Positions 9,482-18,982 of a stretch of DNA of 64,000 nucleotides are shown in pieces (position 1 is the first letter of the stretch; each line of letters opens with the position of its first letter). Under the pieces are notes generated by a model. It saw only the letters and a program-made list of their open reading frames with translations. It did not search any database and was not told where the DNA came from. The translations under genes were made by a program, and so were the position numbers. Origin of the DNA: Dyadobacter chenhuakuii (GTDB lineage Bacteria > Bacteroidota > Bacteroidia > Cytophagales > Spirosomataceae). The stretch is from assembly GCF_023821985.2 (NCBI RefSeq), contig NZ_CP098805.1:5137001-5201000 (forward strand), in the 5' to 3' direction.

Positions 9482-12400
9482 TTTTTTGCCTTTGGAAAAA
9501 TTCACGCAGCAGGTCGTAATCTGCCGTTACAATAAAACTAACCCCCGTTTCAATAATGAAACCTTCCAAAATGGATTGATATTGGTTTTTTCGGAACGCC
9601 CGGAATAAGTAGCGGCCGTCTCTCGTGATCGCATAATCGAGCGCAATGTTGTCGAAAACCTCATTGGAAGCAGCGGAATTGCTCTGGCTTTCAATTTCAA
9701 AGTTTTTACCAACTGAAATTTTAAGGCGGTCATTTAGGAATGCTTTGCTCAAACCGAGGTTTAGGTCGGTGCGTGCGCCGGTTGTCTGGTCAGCCGTTGA
9801 GTTCACGCCGATATCCAAGTCCACGCCTTTTACCAGATCGGAGGCTAAGTTGTTTAGCTGATCGCTCAAAAGCTGGCTTACGCTCTGGCGGGCCACCGCT
9901 TCGGCGCTCGACCCAAGATTAAAACCAGGTGACGATTGGTCTGTGATAAATTTATTGGTGATCAAAAGCGCAAACGCCTGCTTATTCATTTCAGACGGAT
10001 TGTTCTTCATTTCTTCCCAAAAAACCTGACTGGTAAGTTCGTTTGTTACTTGCTTGTCAATCGTTTCATCGGGCACAATGTTAAACGTGATGTTTGGTGT
10101 GGTCAGGTTTCCTGTAATGACCACCTGGACCTGAATAGGGACTTTGCTGGCACCCTGGAATTTCGAACTGATTGAGCCCGGATCGACCTCCACTGTGTAA
10201 CCCGCCGTAATGTTCAATTGAGCGTTCATTACATCTCCTGTCCACAACAGGTTACTGCCTTTGATTATCTCAAATTTCCGTTTCAGAATCTGCAATGTCA
10301 GGTCATAGGAACCTTCGGTCACATCATAAGAACCGAGCATGAAAAGCTGCCCGTTTGGCGCAATACCCGTGTTGAGCTGGGCATTTCCTTTTAACCGGAT
10401 GTTATCACCATTCAACTCATCAATCACAACCGTAAATTCCGACTTGTCATCAACGTCGATATCCAGGGAAATTTGGGACGCGAAATCAACGGTCGTCATT
10501 TTAGCGGCAGCTGAATCGGCAACTGCAACCTGGGTGGAATCGCTCATATCCACAAACTCAATGATGCCTTTTGACGCATCCCCTGCCTCTGTGGCTTCAT
10601 TTGGAAGGACAAACGTAATGTCGCTGCCCGGATCCACTTTTATGCTGCCATCTATAACAGACTTGGTGCCTGTTCCCTTTACGCTTAAATCCGCATCAAT
10701 ATTTGCTTTCCCGAAAAACAGTTCATTCTGTTTCTGCGTAGAATTCAAAACATTGAAATTCTTTGCATCAATATTCAGGTTGTAACCCACGTCCGGAATG
10801 TTGGCAATGTTCACGTTCCCGTTGATCTTCATTTGCTGGTTGGTTGAATCAGCAATAGTGAAGTTATTAAAGTTGATGTTTTGCCCGTTAAACAGGATTT
10901 TTTGGTTGGCAAGCGAATATCGCGAGCCCAGTTGCGTTGCATTGAAAGCTACATCATTGAAGTTTATCGCTCCGTTCAGCTTAGGGCTGTCCGTGGCGCC
11001 TGTGATGGCAATATTCCCGGTCAAATTTCCGGTTGCTTTTTTCAATTCACCAAAACTGAATGCTTCGATCGTCTGGGCGCTGAGTTGTTTCAGGTCGAGC
11101 TTGAAATCCATCGGGCTTTCCGATTTCAGATTATAGCTTCCGTCCAGGGTCATGTTATTCTGCCCGTTAGTAAGCGACATATCCACCCGGATCAGGTTTT
11201 CAGTCTCGTTTGTCGATTTTAATGCGAGGTTACCAACCGGGATTTGCGTTACAGCAAGGCTGTCGATGGTCAGTTCGCCTGTGTAAACCGGCGCCTTCAT
11301 ATAATCACTCAAAAGGATTTTCCCATTCAGTATCCCTGTCGCCAATGTTGAGTCGCGCGTTGCGATGCCGATCATCGGACCGATAGAAATGTTTGCCAGC
11401 GCAATGTCCAGCGGACTGTTTGGTGCTTCGGATGTGGAGTTAATGGTTAGGGATTGATCTTTGCTTTTGATGACAAAGTTTTTGATATACAAACTATCCG
11501 GCGCGTAAGAAATATATCCGGCAGTGTCCGTTTCCCATTTTAAATAATTCAAAAGCAAACCTTCACGCAGGTTAAGTCTGTAACGGTTATCCGCAATAGC
11601 CAGGTCACCAAGGATCGCATGGCGTTCCGTATTTACCGAATCCCTTACTATGAAGTCGAATTTGACATTATTATCAACGATTTTGCTTTCTAATGATGCA
11701 TTCTGGATCCTTAAACTTCCGGTGTTAACCAACCCAACATTGGCATTCAAAGCTGCATTTTCATTGGTATTACTAAAATCAACAGAAACCCGCTCTGTCT
11801 GAATGCTGTCGTAGTTCACCATTGGAATCGTCAGCCGAGCCACGATGGAAGAATCCTGCTGGTTATCCAGTTTGGCTTTAAACTGAATGTCATTCATTTC
11901 CTTCAGTGCCGGAACAAATGTGGTGATCAGCGGGTGATTCCGCAATGTTGCGTCAAGCGTGAAATTAACCGGCTTGGTAACCGGATTGTAAGTAATGTTT
12001 GGCGCTTTGAAATGTTTGCCAACTTCGGTCAGCAATGCATCCGCAATTTCGGTGTATACAAAATCACCCTTCATTTCTGCTTTCAGAAAAGGAGATTGAA
12101 TTGTAGCCTGGCGCTGTCCGGATGAATCGGTCAATTGTACATTAACGGAATCCAGAGTAATCGGCCTGCGGTGATGTGTGAACGTAAAATCATTGATATC
12201 AATGGTTCCCAAAGGATTTTCGGGATTTGTGGATGGCATATCCACTTTAATATCTCCCTTGATCTGCAGCGAATCGGCGTAAAGGTTCAAAGCTGTCAAA
12301 TCAAGCTTATCAATGGACACATCCGCCTTAACGGAAGGATATTCTTTGGAAAGGTCAGCTTGTGCGGTAAGGTCCACATCAATGTTCTGATCGTTCATCG

Positions 12401-14399
12401 ATGCCTTCACATTCGCCATGCCGTTGTCGACATCACCTTTTAATGTCAGGTTGTTGTAAACGTATCCCTTAATGTCTGCGCTGGCCACAGTTCCGTCCAG
12501 CTGCGCCTTCATGGTTTTGGGTGCATAACCCACACCTGCCAGATCTGTCCTGAGCGTCAGCTTGCCCATTTCCTGGGGCGGCTGCTTCATCATTTTGCCC
12601 AGATCAAAATCATTGAACGCCAGCGTGCCGTTATACTGCGCCCTGATGCTGTCTGTAATGTTTTTAAGGTTACCGGAGAATGTTCCCGTTCCGAAAGAAG
12701 TGTTGATGGTGGTTGTCATCGTAATGTCCTCCATCGAACCTTTTACTTTCCCGGTGATCTTGATGTCTTCGGGAAGTTCGATGCTGGCTGGCACTGCGCT
12801 ATCCGGCAGCATTTTCATCAAGTCACTTTTTGTAGAAGAAAGCTCATTGATCGTCATGTCCATCGCCAGCTTGTTCGCATCGGGCAAGCCCTTAATGCGC
12901 CCGTCAAGTGCCAGAACAGTTCCATCCAGCATACTGAAACGCGCTTTTGAAATAAGCATATCATCCACAGACCCGGTTACCAGACCAGATCCTTTCAGCA
13001 TTCCGTTTGGTTCTTTGCTGAATGGCGGTGTTTTGGCAAGATCGGGCACCAGCAATAAGATATCCGCGAAAGCAACGCGGCTGTCGGTGAGCCGTAATTT
13101 AATTTTTACATTGGCAATGTCTTTCGCCAGTTCGTCAAGGTTTTTATATCGAAGGCTTAATTCGTCCCTGAGGAGCGTATTAGGTGTTTTTACATACAAA
13201 TTGCGCAGGTAAGTTTCCTGAGCGCCATATTTGAAATTGGTCCTGAATTCCTGCAACTTAAATCCACTTTTTTCCTGGAAAGAACCCGATTTAAGCGAAC
13301 CCGCAATGTTTTCAGGAGAGAAAATGAAATTTTGTAAATCTATATTCAGGTTTTTTACATCCAAATGCGCAAAATCCAGTCCTTTTGGTTGCGCAGGTGT
13401 GTTGAAATCGTCGTAACGCAGGTCGTTATTAACAAGCTTTATGTCGCCTACTTTAACATTCCAACCAGGCGTTGCCGGTTCTTCTGTGGTTGTATCTTTT
13501 TTTGCCTCTGCTTTTGCCTTTTTAGCAAACTCAGCATATAACGACATTTTTTCCAGATTCAGGTTGCGGACATCCACATATTGGCTTCCCATGTAAATGT
13601 TGTTCACATGTCCGTCCAGCTTGCCGACCGTAACGCCGTTTTTCAGGCCGCCTACCTCATCCTCAAAAAGCCATTTGAATTCTCTTATATCAATGTCCCC
13701 GACCTTAATGTCCAGGGAATCAGCCGGATCGGGAACAGTTTCGGGCGTAGTCTCGGTTTTTAAAGGTTGATACATTCTCAGCTTCACTTCACTGCCCAGC
13801 AATGCAAGTTTGGCGGGATGATATTGGGAAAGGGTAGGATTGAATTTGTCAAAACGGACGTGCGCTGAATCAATATTGGCCAATGCGTCCGTTCCGGTAA
13901 CTGCGTCGCGGTAGGAAAGGCGCACATTTTTCAGTGAAATCTGGTCTAGCCTCATTTCCAGAGGACTGGAAGTTGTATCCTCCACGACCGTTGTATCGGC
14001 GCTGGCAAATGCATCAACAATAAACTGGAAGTTGAAAACGGTGTCGGGTAGAACCCTGGTAATGTTCGCATTAATCCCTTCAAGCTCAACTTTATTGATC
14101 CCGACATTGCCCTTAATGAGGCTGTACATGTCGAGATCAACATAAAGTCTTTTACCGGCAACCAATGTATCGCCTTGTTTATCTTCAAAGTAAACGCCCT
14201 CTAACAGGATCCAATCCGGGACGTCGAAGCGCACTTTTTCAATATTAACCTTTGTTTTGAGCTTCTTCCGAAGATATGAGTTGGCCTGATTTGTTAGGAA
14301 GTTTTGTCCAAAAGGCGTTTGAATACCCCAAATCAAAACACCAACCAGGATCAATATCGCCAGAATAACAATTGCAAATACTTTTAGTGCTTTCTTCAT
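9471..14399 (-). CDS. tamB: TamB-like translocation and assembly module / AsmA-like protein
   Basis: 1642-residue inner-membrane-anchored periplasmic protein. Residues 5-27 form one membrane segment (VFAIVILAILILVGVLIWGI). A very long beta-helical repeat region follows, full of motifs such as L.G.I.. and D.K.SE, and a C-terminal DUF490/TamB domain with YDVTEGSYDLTLQILKRKFEIIKG and the closing amphipathic barrel-like segment. Such proteins bridge the envelope and help insert outer-membrane proteins or move phospholipids. Its stop overlaps the start of the tamA-like gene, with tamB first. Upstream, 81 bases separate it from the LolA-like gene on the same strand. Confidence 0.9.
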   Translation of the reverse strand: MKKALKVFAIVILAILILVGVLIWGIQTPFGQNFLTNQANSYLRKKLKTKVNIEKVRFDVPDWILLEGVYFEDKQGDTLVAGKRLYVDLDMYSLIKGNVGINKVELEGINANITRVLPDTVFNFQFIVDAFASADTTVVEDTTSSPLEMRLDQISLKNVRLSYRDAVTGTDALANIDSAHVRFDKFNPTLSQYHPAKLALLGSEVKLRMYQPLKTETTPETVPDPADSLDIKVGDIDIREFKWLFEDEVGGLKNGVTVGKLDGHVNNIYMGSQYVDVRNLNLEKMSLYAEFAKKAKAEAKKDTTTEEPATPGWNVKVGDIKLVNNDLRYDDFNTPAQPKGLDFAHLDVKNLNIDLQNFIFSPENIAGSLKSGSFQEKSGFKLQEFRTNFKYGAQETYLRNLYVKTPNTLLRDELSLRYKNLDELAKDIANVKIKLRLTDSRVAFADILLLVPDLAKTPPFSKEPNGMLKGSGLVTGSVDDMLISKARFSMLDGTVLALDGRIKGLPDANKLAMDMTINELSSTKSDLMKMLPDSAVPASIELPEDIKITGKVKGSMEDITMTTTINTSFGTGTFSGNLKNITDSIRAQYNGTLAFNDFDLGKMMKQPPQEMGKLTLRTDLAGVGYAPKTMKAQLDGTVASADIKGYVYNNLTLKGDVDNGMANVKASMNDQNIDVDLTAQADLSKEYPSVKADVSIDKLDLTALNLYADSLQIKGDIKVDMPSTNPENPLGTIDINDFTFTHHRRPITLDSVNVQLTDSSGQRQATIQSPFLKAEMKGDFVYTEIADALLTEVGKHFKAPNITYNPVTKPVNFTLDATLRNHPLITTFVPALKEMNDIQFKAKLDNQQDSSIVARLTIPMVNYDSIQTERVSVDFSNTNENAALNANVGLVNTGSLRIQNASLESKIVDNNVKFDFIVRDSVNTERHAILGDLAIADNRYRLNLREGLLLNYLKWETDTAGYISYAPDSLYIKNFVIKSKDQSLTINSTSEAPNSPLDIALANISIGPMIGIATRDSTLATGILNGKILLSDYMKAPVYTGELTIDSLAVTQIPVGNLALKSTNETENLIRVDMSLTNGQNNMTLDGSYNLKSESPMDFKLDLKQLSAQTIEAFSFGELKKATGNLTGNIAITGATDSPKLNGAINFNDVAFNATQLGSRYSLANQKILFNGQNINFNNFTIADSTNQQMKINGNVNIANIPDVGYNLNIDAKNFNVLNSTQKQNELFFGKANIDADLSVKGTGTKSVIDGSIKVDPGSDITFVLPNEATEAGDASKGIIEFVDMSDSTQVAVADSAAAKMTTVDFASQISLDIDVDDKSEFTVVIDELNGDNIRLKGNAQLNTGIAPNGQLFMLGSYDVTEGSYDLTLQILKRKFEIIKGSNLLWTGDVMNAQLNITAGYTVEVDPGSISSKFQGASKVPIQVQVVITGNLTTPNITFNIVPDETIDKQVTNELTSQVFWEEMKNNPSEMNKQAFALLITNKFITDQSSPGFNLGSSAEAVARQSVSQLLSDQLNNLASDLVKGVDLDIGVNSTADQTTGARTDLNLGLSKAFLNDRLKISVGKNFEIESQSNSAASNEVFDNIALDYAITRDGRYLFRAFRKNQYQSILEGFIIETGVSFIVTADYDLLREFFQRQKNEK

Positions 14400-14480
14400 T
14401 CTCTTCTGTTATGCCCGGCCCATATCGGGCCCGGGTGAGCTAAGTAACGGTGTGCTATAAAATTCAAGCCAGCACCAGGG

Positions 14481-15194
14481 TTATCGTCTAAATAATTCCG
14501 GGCTAACCTGTCCATTAATGGTGGCAGATGAAACGATAGTGACCGGCTTTTTGTCTAAACTGTTGATTTCGACCAGTTTTGTAGGATAAGAGATCCCGTA
14601 AGCCGATTTGGAATAATTGGACAAATCAGTGGTTGTTTCCACACCCGCCAGGTTTTTCCGCACACGTTGCAAAAGCCCTGTTTTCGAATCAAAATATAGA
14701 TTATATTTCACACCTTTACCCTGCAATTCCACTTGTGTAACCGGAATGCTGTTCAATGTTTCAATGCCCACAGTTGTGGCGATCAGGCCTCTGTTTTTAT
14801 AATCTACAAATGGCGCAAGCAGTTCATACATTTCCCAGCGCATGTTTTGCTGTTCCGCCTGGCTAAGGTCTTTTACATCCGTTCTTTGTCCGATCGGCAC
14901 CTTGATCCAGCCTTCATTCCCCTTTACAGTATAAACGAAGCTGCGTTTCATGATGGTTTTTGATTTGCTGATAGACTGGTCCGGAATAGAAACTGTCACA
15001 TTCGCATCATAGGGAGCCGCTGAGGCTGCAGTATAGCTTCTTTTCAGATTGAGTGTCTTCACACCGTCCCACAGGGCTTTCCCGCCGGTGGCTTTATAAA
15101 ACTTGGAAAAAACGGAATCGGCGGGCACCTGCTGTCCAAAGGATAGGAAGGAGATCAGCAGCAGTGCAGATAGCATGTTCAATGATTTTTTCAT
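14481..15194 (-). CDS. LolA-like secreted protein (outer-membrane lipoprotein-sorting family)
   Basis: 237 residues from the ATG at 15194; an upstream ATG at 15227 adds a non-signal-like extension. Residues 1-20 form a signal peptide (MKKSLNMLSALLLISFLSFG). The mature part is a half-barrel pattern like LolA/LppX: FYKATGGKALWDGVKTL near the start, then YNLYFDSKTGLLQRVRK. Proteins of this type bind lipid or lipoprotein acyl chains in the periplasm. The upstream position next to tamB-tamA supports an envelope role. It is distinct from the second LolA-like protein at 22.7 kb. The exact ligand cannot be told. Confidence 0.75.
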   Translation of the reverse strand: MKKSLNMLSALLLISFLSFGQQVPADSVFSKFYKATGGKALWDGVKTLNLKRSYTAASAAPYDANVTVSIPDQSISKSKTIMKRSFVYTVKGNEGWIKVPIGQRTDVKDLSQAEQQNMRWEMYELLAPFVDYKNRGLIATTVGIETLNSIPVTQVELQGKGVKYNLYFDSKTGLLQRVRKNLAGVETTTDLSNYSKSAYGISYPTKLVEINSLDKKPVTIVSSATINGQVSPELFRR

Positions 15195-15421
15195 GTCAAT
15201 GTTTGTTTTGTATGAATAACGTGTCACAAGTCCGACTTGGGAAAAACAATATGCTTTTCGTTATGTTAGATCAGGTAAAGCGTCCGGGGTTTAATTAAAG
15301 GAATTTATTTCACTACTGCACCGGGTTATTTGCAAAAACCATTCCATTCTCAGCAATTACAACGGATCAATGTCATTTGTTGAGAGAATAACCATTTCAT
15401 CTAACAACTCAGGCATAAAAT

Positions 15422-15458
15422 GCAAAAAGGGAAGAGTTGCCCGCTCTTCCCTTTTTGC
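15422..15458 (-). terminator. Strong hairpin terminator after the TonB-dependent receptor gene
   Basis: Perfect 15-base-pair stem (arm GCAAAAAGGGAAGAG) with a 7-base loop, about 20 bases downstream of the receptor stop on the minus strand. The A/T tracts inside the stem make it work in either direction. Confidence 0.85.
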
Positions 15459-15477
15459 TATCTGGTTATCATGTTAA

Positions 15478-17907
15478 TCAGGCGTCATCGCCTCCGTTTG
15501 CAGAAATTTTACCAAACCTGTATTGGAAAGTCAGGTTAACGAGGCGGTTGGTTTGCTGCCAGAGCGAGTTTTGTGAATACGTGGCGGTGTTAAGCTGGCT
15601 TTTGTAAGCTCTTGACAAAAATATGTCCTGTACATTAAATGAAATTGTTGCCTTTTTTTCCAAAAGCTCCTTGCGAATACCCATGTTGGCGACAAATACA
15701 CCTTCACGCGTTCCTTGCGCAATTGCTCGTGGTCCTTCATAATTAATGTAAGCCGATGCGCGGAGATCTGCCGGAAGCGTCACGAATGCGTTCAGGTTGC
15801 CCGAGTAACTCCAAGTTCTGTTGTCAATTTGCGCGACCTGGGAAACGACTTCGCTGCGGTATATCCTGCCGCTGCCATTGATTTTCAGGATTTCAAAAAT
15901 GGTTTGAGAAAAATCAGTTTCCAGCCCGTAAGAAAGCTCGCGGCCTACATTGCCAAATTGCGTCAGAGAAATGCCGGTCTCGTCAATGGTCCTGATGCGG
16001 GTGATCGCATTGTTGGAATAATCCATGAACAGCGAAGGTCCCCAGCCGCCAGTTGCTTCGTAATTGGAATAACCCATTTCTGCTTTATGCGTAAACTCAG
16101 GTTTCAACGCCGGGTTACCAGATTGAATGTTTCTTGGATCCGAAACGTCCGTGTAAGGATTAAGCCAATCTGCTTCCGGACGCTGTACGCGACGGCTGTA
16201 ATTCAGCTTCAACTGCGCCGATTCGCCAAGCTTTCTTGTTAGTGCGAGACTTGGTACAAGTGTCAGGAAATGGACGCTGAATGCACGGTTAATGCTGATT
16301 TGGTTGATGTCCTGGTTGTAATCCGTCACCCGCAGTCCGGCGCGCATGCCCCAAAGATCTGTTTTTTGTGAAAAGGTCATAAAACCTGTGTAAGTCGCGT
16401 CCTTGTAGCCAAACACGTTGCTGATGTTGGGATCAAAAACGAAGCTTCCCGTTTCCTTTGACATATTGTAAAAGGAATTGGTGTTGTCGTTCGCGCTCAT
16501 CCTTGACCGCAAACCCACTTCCAATGTTGCCTTTTTGGTAATTGGCCAGGTGTAATCCGAGTTCAGGAACAATGAATGACGTTTGTTGTCACGAAGGTTC
16601 TGCTGATTACGCATTAAACTATCGATATCACTTTCCTGATTGTAATACGATTCCCCGTCCGATTCTCCCAGCGAATAGCTGGTTGTGAATGTCAGCTGAT
16701 GATCCTTTTCATCGAACTTCTTGCGGTAGTCGAAACTGAAATTCAAATTTTCGCCATTTCCTTTGCTGTTGTTCAGGCGTTTGAAAACTTCCGCTGCATT
16801 ACCCGACGAAAAAGTTGTTTCGTTTAGCAAATTGCTGCTATTACGGCTCTGGTCGCGGGAGTAATTCACGCCCAGCTCCATGGAATTTTTATCATTGAAA
16901 TCATAATTCACACCAATGCGGCCAAATGCATTTTTACCCTTGTTACGGCCTGTTCCTGTTTGTTCAAGATGCGAAGTGTTGTCGGAGATGAAGTTATCGC
17001 GGCTCAGGTTTCTTTTCCAGGTCATATTCCTGGTTTGTCCGCTTAATGATGCATTTAAGCCAAGTTTCCCCAGGCGATAGCTCAGGTTACCGGATGCATT
17101 ATTGTTGTTTCTATTGCCAAGGCTTGCGCGCAAGCCGCCATTTGTGCCCCTTATTTTTGTCTTTTTTGTAATAATATCAATAACTCCAGACGCGCCTTCG
17201 CCCTCGTATTTTGCGGATGGCGTTGTCATTACGTCAATGCGTTCGATGAGGTTTGCCGGGAAAGATTGCAGAATGGTAGGAAGGTCGCTGCCATATAGGT
17301 TTGAAGGTTTGCCGTCGATCAGCACCACCACATTTCCTTTACCCCGTACTTGCGGATTTCCGTTTTCGTCCAGTGAAACCGCAGGCACTTTTTCGAGCAG
17401 GTCACTTACATTGTTGCTGGTTGCCAGCATATCCTTGCCAATGTTGACGATCTTCTTGTCGATGTCATCCACGATCATGCTCTTTTCCCCTTTCACAATC
17501 ACCTCATTCAGCTTTTGTGCAGCCGGCAGAATGGTTACATTACCCAGGTCGAGCAGGTTAGCTTCTGCCGAAACGTTGATATTGGGGACAAATAGTGTTT
17601 GGTAACCCATATTGGTCACCCGCAAAACATATTTCCCAGGTGTCACATTAGCGATTGTAAAAACGCCGTTTTCATCCGCAACGCTCCCGCCGACCAGCGC
17701 CGAGTCTTTCGACATAAGCAGCGCAACCGTCGCAAAGCTGACGCCCGCATTGCTTGGGGATTCGATAATTTTCCCCACCAGTTTGCCACCGTCTACGTAC
17801 ACGTTTTTTGAACCAATAATAGGATTCGCAGTGACATTAGCCGAAGTAAAGGGGGAAAGATTTATTAATAACAGAGCGAGGAAATGAAGAAACGGAGTTC
17901 TTTTCAC
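15478..17907 (-). CDS. TonB-dependent outer-membrane receptor (OMP_b-brl type)
   Basis: About 809 residues from the GTG at 17907, which gives a clean signal peptide (MKRTPFLHFLALLLINLSPF). The longer ATG start at 18009 would put 34 polar residues before the signal, so I prefer GTG, though it is not proven. Domain order: a carboxypeptidase-regulatory-like beta-sandwich (KLVGKIIESPSNAGVSFATV), a plug domain (LLEKVPAVSLDENGNPQVRG and VVLIDGKPSNLYG), then a large beta-barrel ending in LVNLTFQYRFGK. It would bind and import a substrate across the outer membrane using TonB energy. No SusD partner is adjacent, so the substrate is unknown. A hairpin terminator follows. Confidence 0.88.
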   Translation of the reverse strand: MKRTPFLHFLALLLINLSPFTSANVTANPIIGSKNVYVDGGKLVGKIIESPSNAGVSFATVALLMSKDSALVGGSVADENGVFTIANVTPGKYVLRVTNMGYQTLFVPNINVSAEANLLDLGNVTILPAAQKLNEVIVKGEKSMIVDDIDKKIVNIGKDMLATSNNVSDLLEKVPAVSLDENGNPQVRGKGNVVVLIDGKPSNLYGSDLPTILQSFPANLIERIDVMTTPSAKYEGEGASGVIDIITKKTKIRGTNGGLRASLGNRNNNNASGNLSYRLGKLGLNASLSGQTRNMTWKRNLSRDNFISDNTSHLEQTGTGRNKGKNAFGRIGVNYDFNDKNSMELGVNYSRDQSRNSSNLLNETTFSSGNAAEVFKRLNNSKGNGENLNFSFDYRKKFDEKDHQLTFTTSYSLGESDGESYYNQESDIDSLMRNQQNLRDNKRHSLFLNSDYTWPITKKATLEVGLRSRMSANDNTNSFYNMSKETGSFVFDPNISNVFGYKDATYTGFMTFSQKTDLWGMRAGLRVTDYNQDINQISINRAFSVHFLTLVPSLALTRKLGESAQLKLNYSRRVQRPEADWLNPYTDVSDPRNIQSGNPALKPEFTHKAEMGYSNYEATGGWGPSLFMDYSNNAITRIRTIDETGISLTQFGNVGRELSYGLETDFSQTIFEILKINGSGRIYRSEVVSQVAQIDNRTWSYSGNLNAFVTLPADLRASAYINYEGPRAIAQGTREGVFVANMGIRKELLEKKATISFNVQDIFLSRAYKSQLNTATYSQNSLWQQTNRLVNLTFQYRFGKISANGGDDA

Positions 17908-18171
17908 GGGTATAGGTTTTAGATTTTTATTAGGAGTTAAGTTATTTAAAAGGTCAACGAGGCGTGTGTTTTGGATAAAACCGGGTTCACGAAAAGTTAA
18001 CCGGTCCATCCAGGCAGGAACATTTGTAACGCGCGCCTTATCTGATTAATTACATAAAATTATAAAAAAATTAAGAATACTATAGGTTCGGCGTTTGAGA
18101 GTTGGCTATTGCTAGTTTGTTATAGAAATTAATGTTTCGATCTTTACCTAATCAAATTCAACATCAGCACT

Positions 18172-18372
18172 ATGAACGTACAATTTGTATCAAACTCGAA
18201 AGGTAAGGTCACCGCTGTCCAGCTACCACTGAAGGACTGGCAAGAGGTTGAGCGCAAGCTTGAAGCTTTTGAAATAGCCTCTAGCATTAAAACTGGATTT
18301 GAAGAGGCAAAGCAAATCGAGAATGGCAAATTGAAAGCCACAACATTAGATGAATTCCTCAATGGGCTATGA
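18172..18372 (+). CDS. Putative antitoxin of a RelE/ParE-type module
   Basis: 66 residues: an N-terminal beta strand (VQFVSNSKGKVTAVQLPLKDW) followed by an amphipathic helix rich in E and K, ending TTLDEFLNGL. Size, charge and position directly before a RelE-like toxin fit an antitoxin that wraps the toxin. Its stop overlaps the start of the toxin gene by 11 bases. I recognise the arrangement from Bacteroidota genomes but not a named antitoxin family. No clear DNA-binding domain is visible, so autoregulation may work differently from RelB. Confidence 0.72.
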   Translation: MNVQFVSNSKGKVTAVQLPLKDWQEVERKLEAFEIASSIKTGFEEAKQIENGKLKATTLDEFLNGL

Positions 18373-18694
18373 GATCATTGCAACCCCACATTTTCAAAAG
18401 GATTTCAAAAAACTGTTAAAAAAGTACCCTTCGATACAGTCTGACATCGTAGCGTTATCAGAAACGCTTCTTAGCAATCCAACAGCAGGCAATGAGGTTT
18501 TCAAGAATTGTTACAAGCTCCGTTTCGCCATCAAGAGCAAAGGGAAGGGAAAAAGCGGAGGCGGGAGACTGATTACTTACGTTAAAATTACCAGTCAGCG
18601 CATCTACTTACTGACTATCTTCGACAAATCCGAAAAAGAAAATGTAACGGACGCTTACGTGAAACAGCTGTTAAAGGAATTACTTGTGCTATGA
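18362..18694 (+). CDS. RelE/ParE-family toxin
   Basis: 110 residues starting at the ATG at 18362 (MGYEIIATPHFQKDFKKLLK). An alternative in-frame ATG at 18350 adds four residues inside the antitoxin. The fold signature is an N-terminal helix pair with KDFKKLLKKYP, then FKNCYKLRFAIKSKGKGKSGGGRLITYV and RIYLLTIFDKSEKENVT, the usual RelE/HigB core. Such toxins are ribosome-dependent mRNA nucleases or gyrase inhibitors. The GKGKSGGGR loop is basic, as in RNA-binding members. Its stop overlaps a possible start of the next small gene (ATGA). Confidence 0.8.
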   Translation: MGYEIIATPHFQKDFKKLLKKYPSIQSDIVALSETLLSNPTAGNEVFKNCYKLRFAIKSKGKGKSGGGRLITYVKITSQRIYLLTIFDKSEKENVTDAYVKQLLKELLVL

Positions 18695-18717
18695 TATCAC
18701 TATTTACTATAGGACAG

Positions 18718-18921
18718 ATGGAAAAGAAAAGAGTAATCACTTTCTATAATGATAAAAGCGAACCTTATTTCCAGGCGATGCTTGATGGTATGAAAGAGAG
18801 TCCGGCACAGCGGTTTGTAACTTTTTTTGAAAATAAAACAAAAATGGATGAGTTTTTAGGATTGGTCAAACCCAAAGGAGCTCCCCGCACACTCACAATA
18901 AAAAAACCCGAATGGATTTAG
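18718..18921 (+). CDS. Small protein of unknown function, third gene of the toxin-antitoxin unit
   Basis: 67 residues from ATG 18718 (MEKKRVITFYNDKSEPYFQ), or 76 from ATG 18691, which overlaps the toxin stop as ATGA. It is charged and without a signal peptide or membrane segment, with a helix-rich middle (AMLDGMKESPAQRFVTFFENKTKMDEFLG) and a basic end (TLTIKKPEW). No family recognised. The tight spacing suggests cotranscription with the toxin and antitoxin. It could be a regulator of the pair or an unrelated passenger. Confidence 0.6.
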   Translation: MEKKRVITFYNDKSEPYFQAMLDGMKESPAQRFVTFFENKTKMDEFLGLVKPKGAPRTLTIKKPEWI

Positions 18922-18982
18922 TTCATAAATAAAAATCCTGCAACCGACTGAGGCTTCTTCTGAAAGATCATATTTTTGCAGG

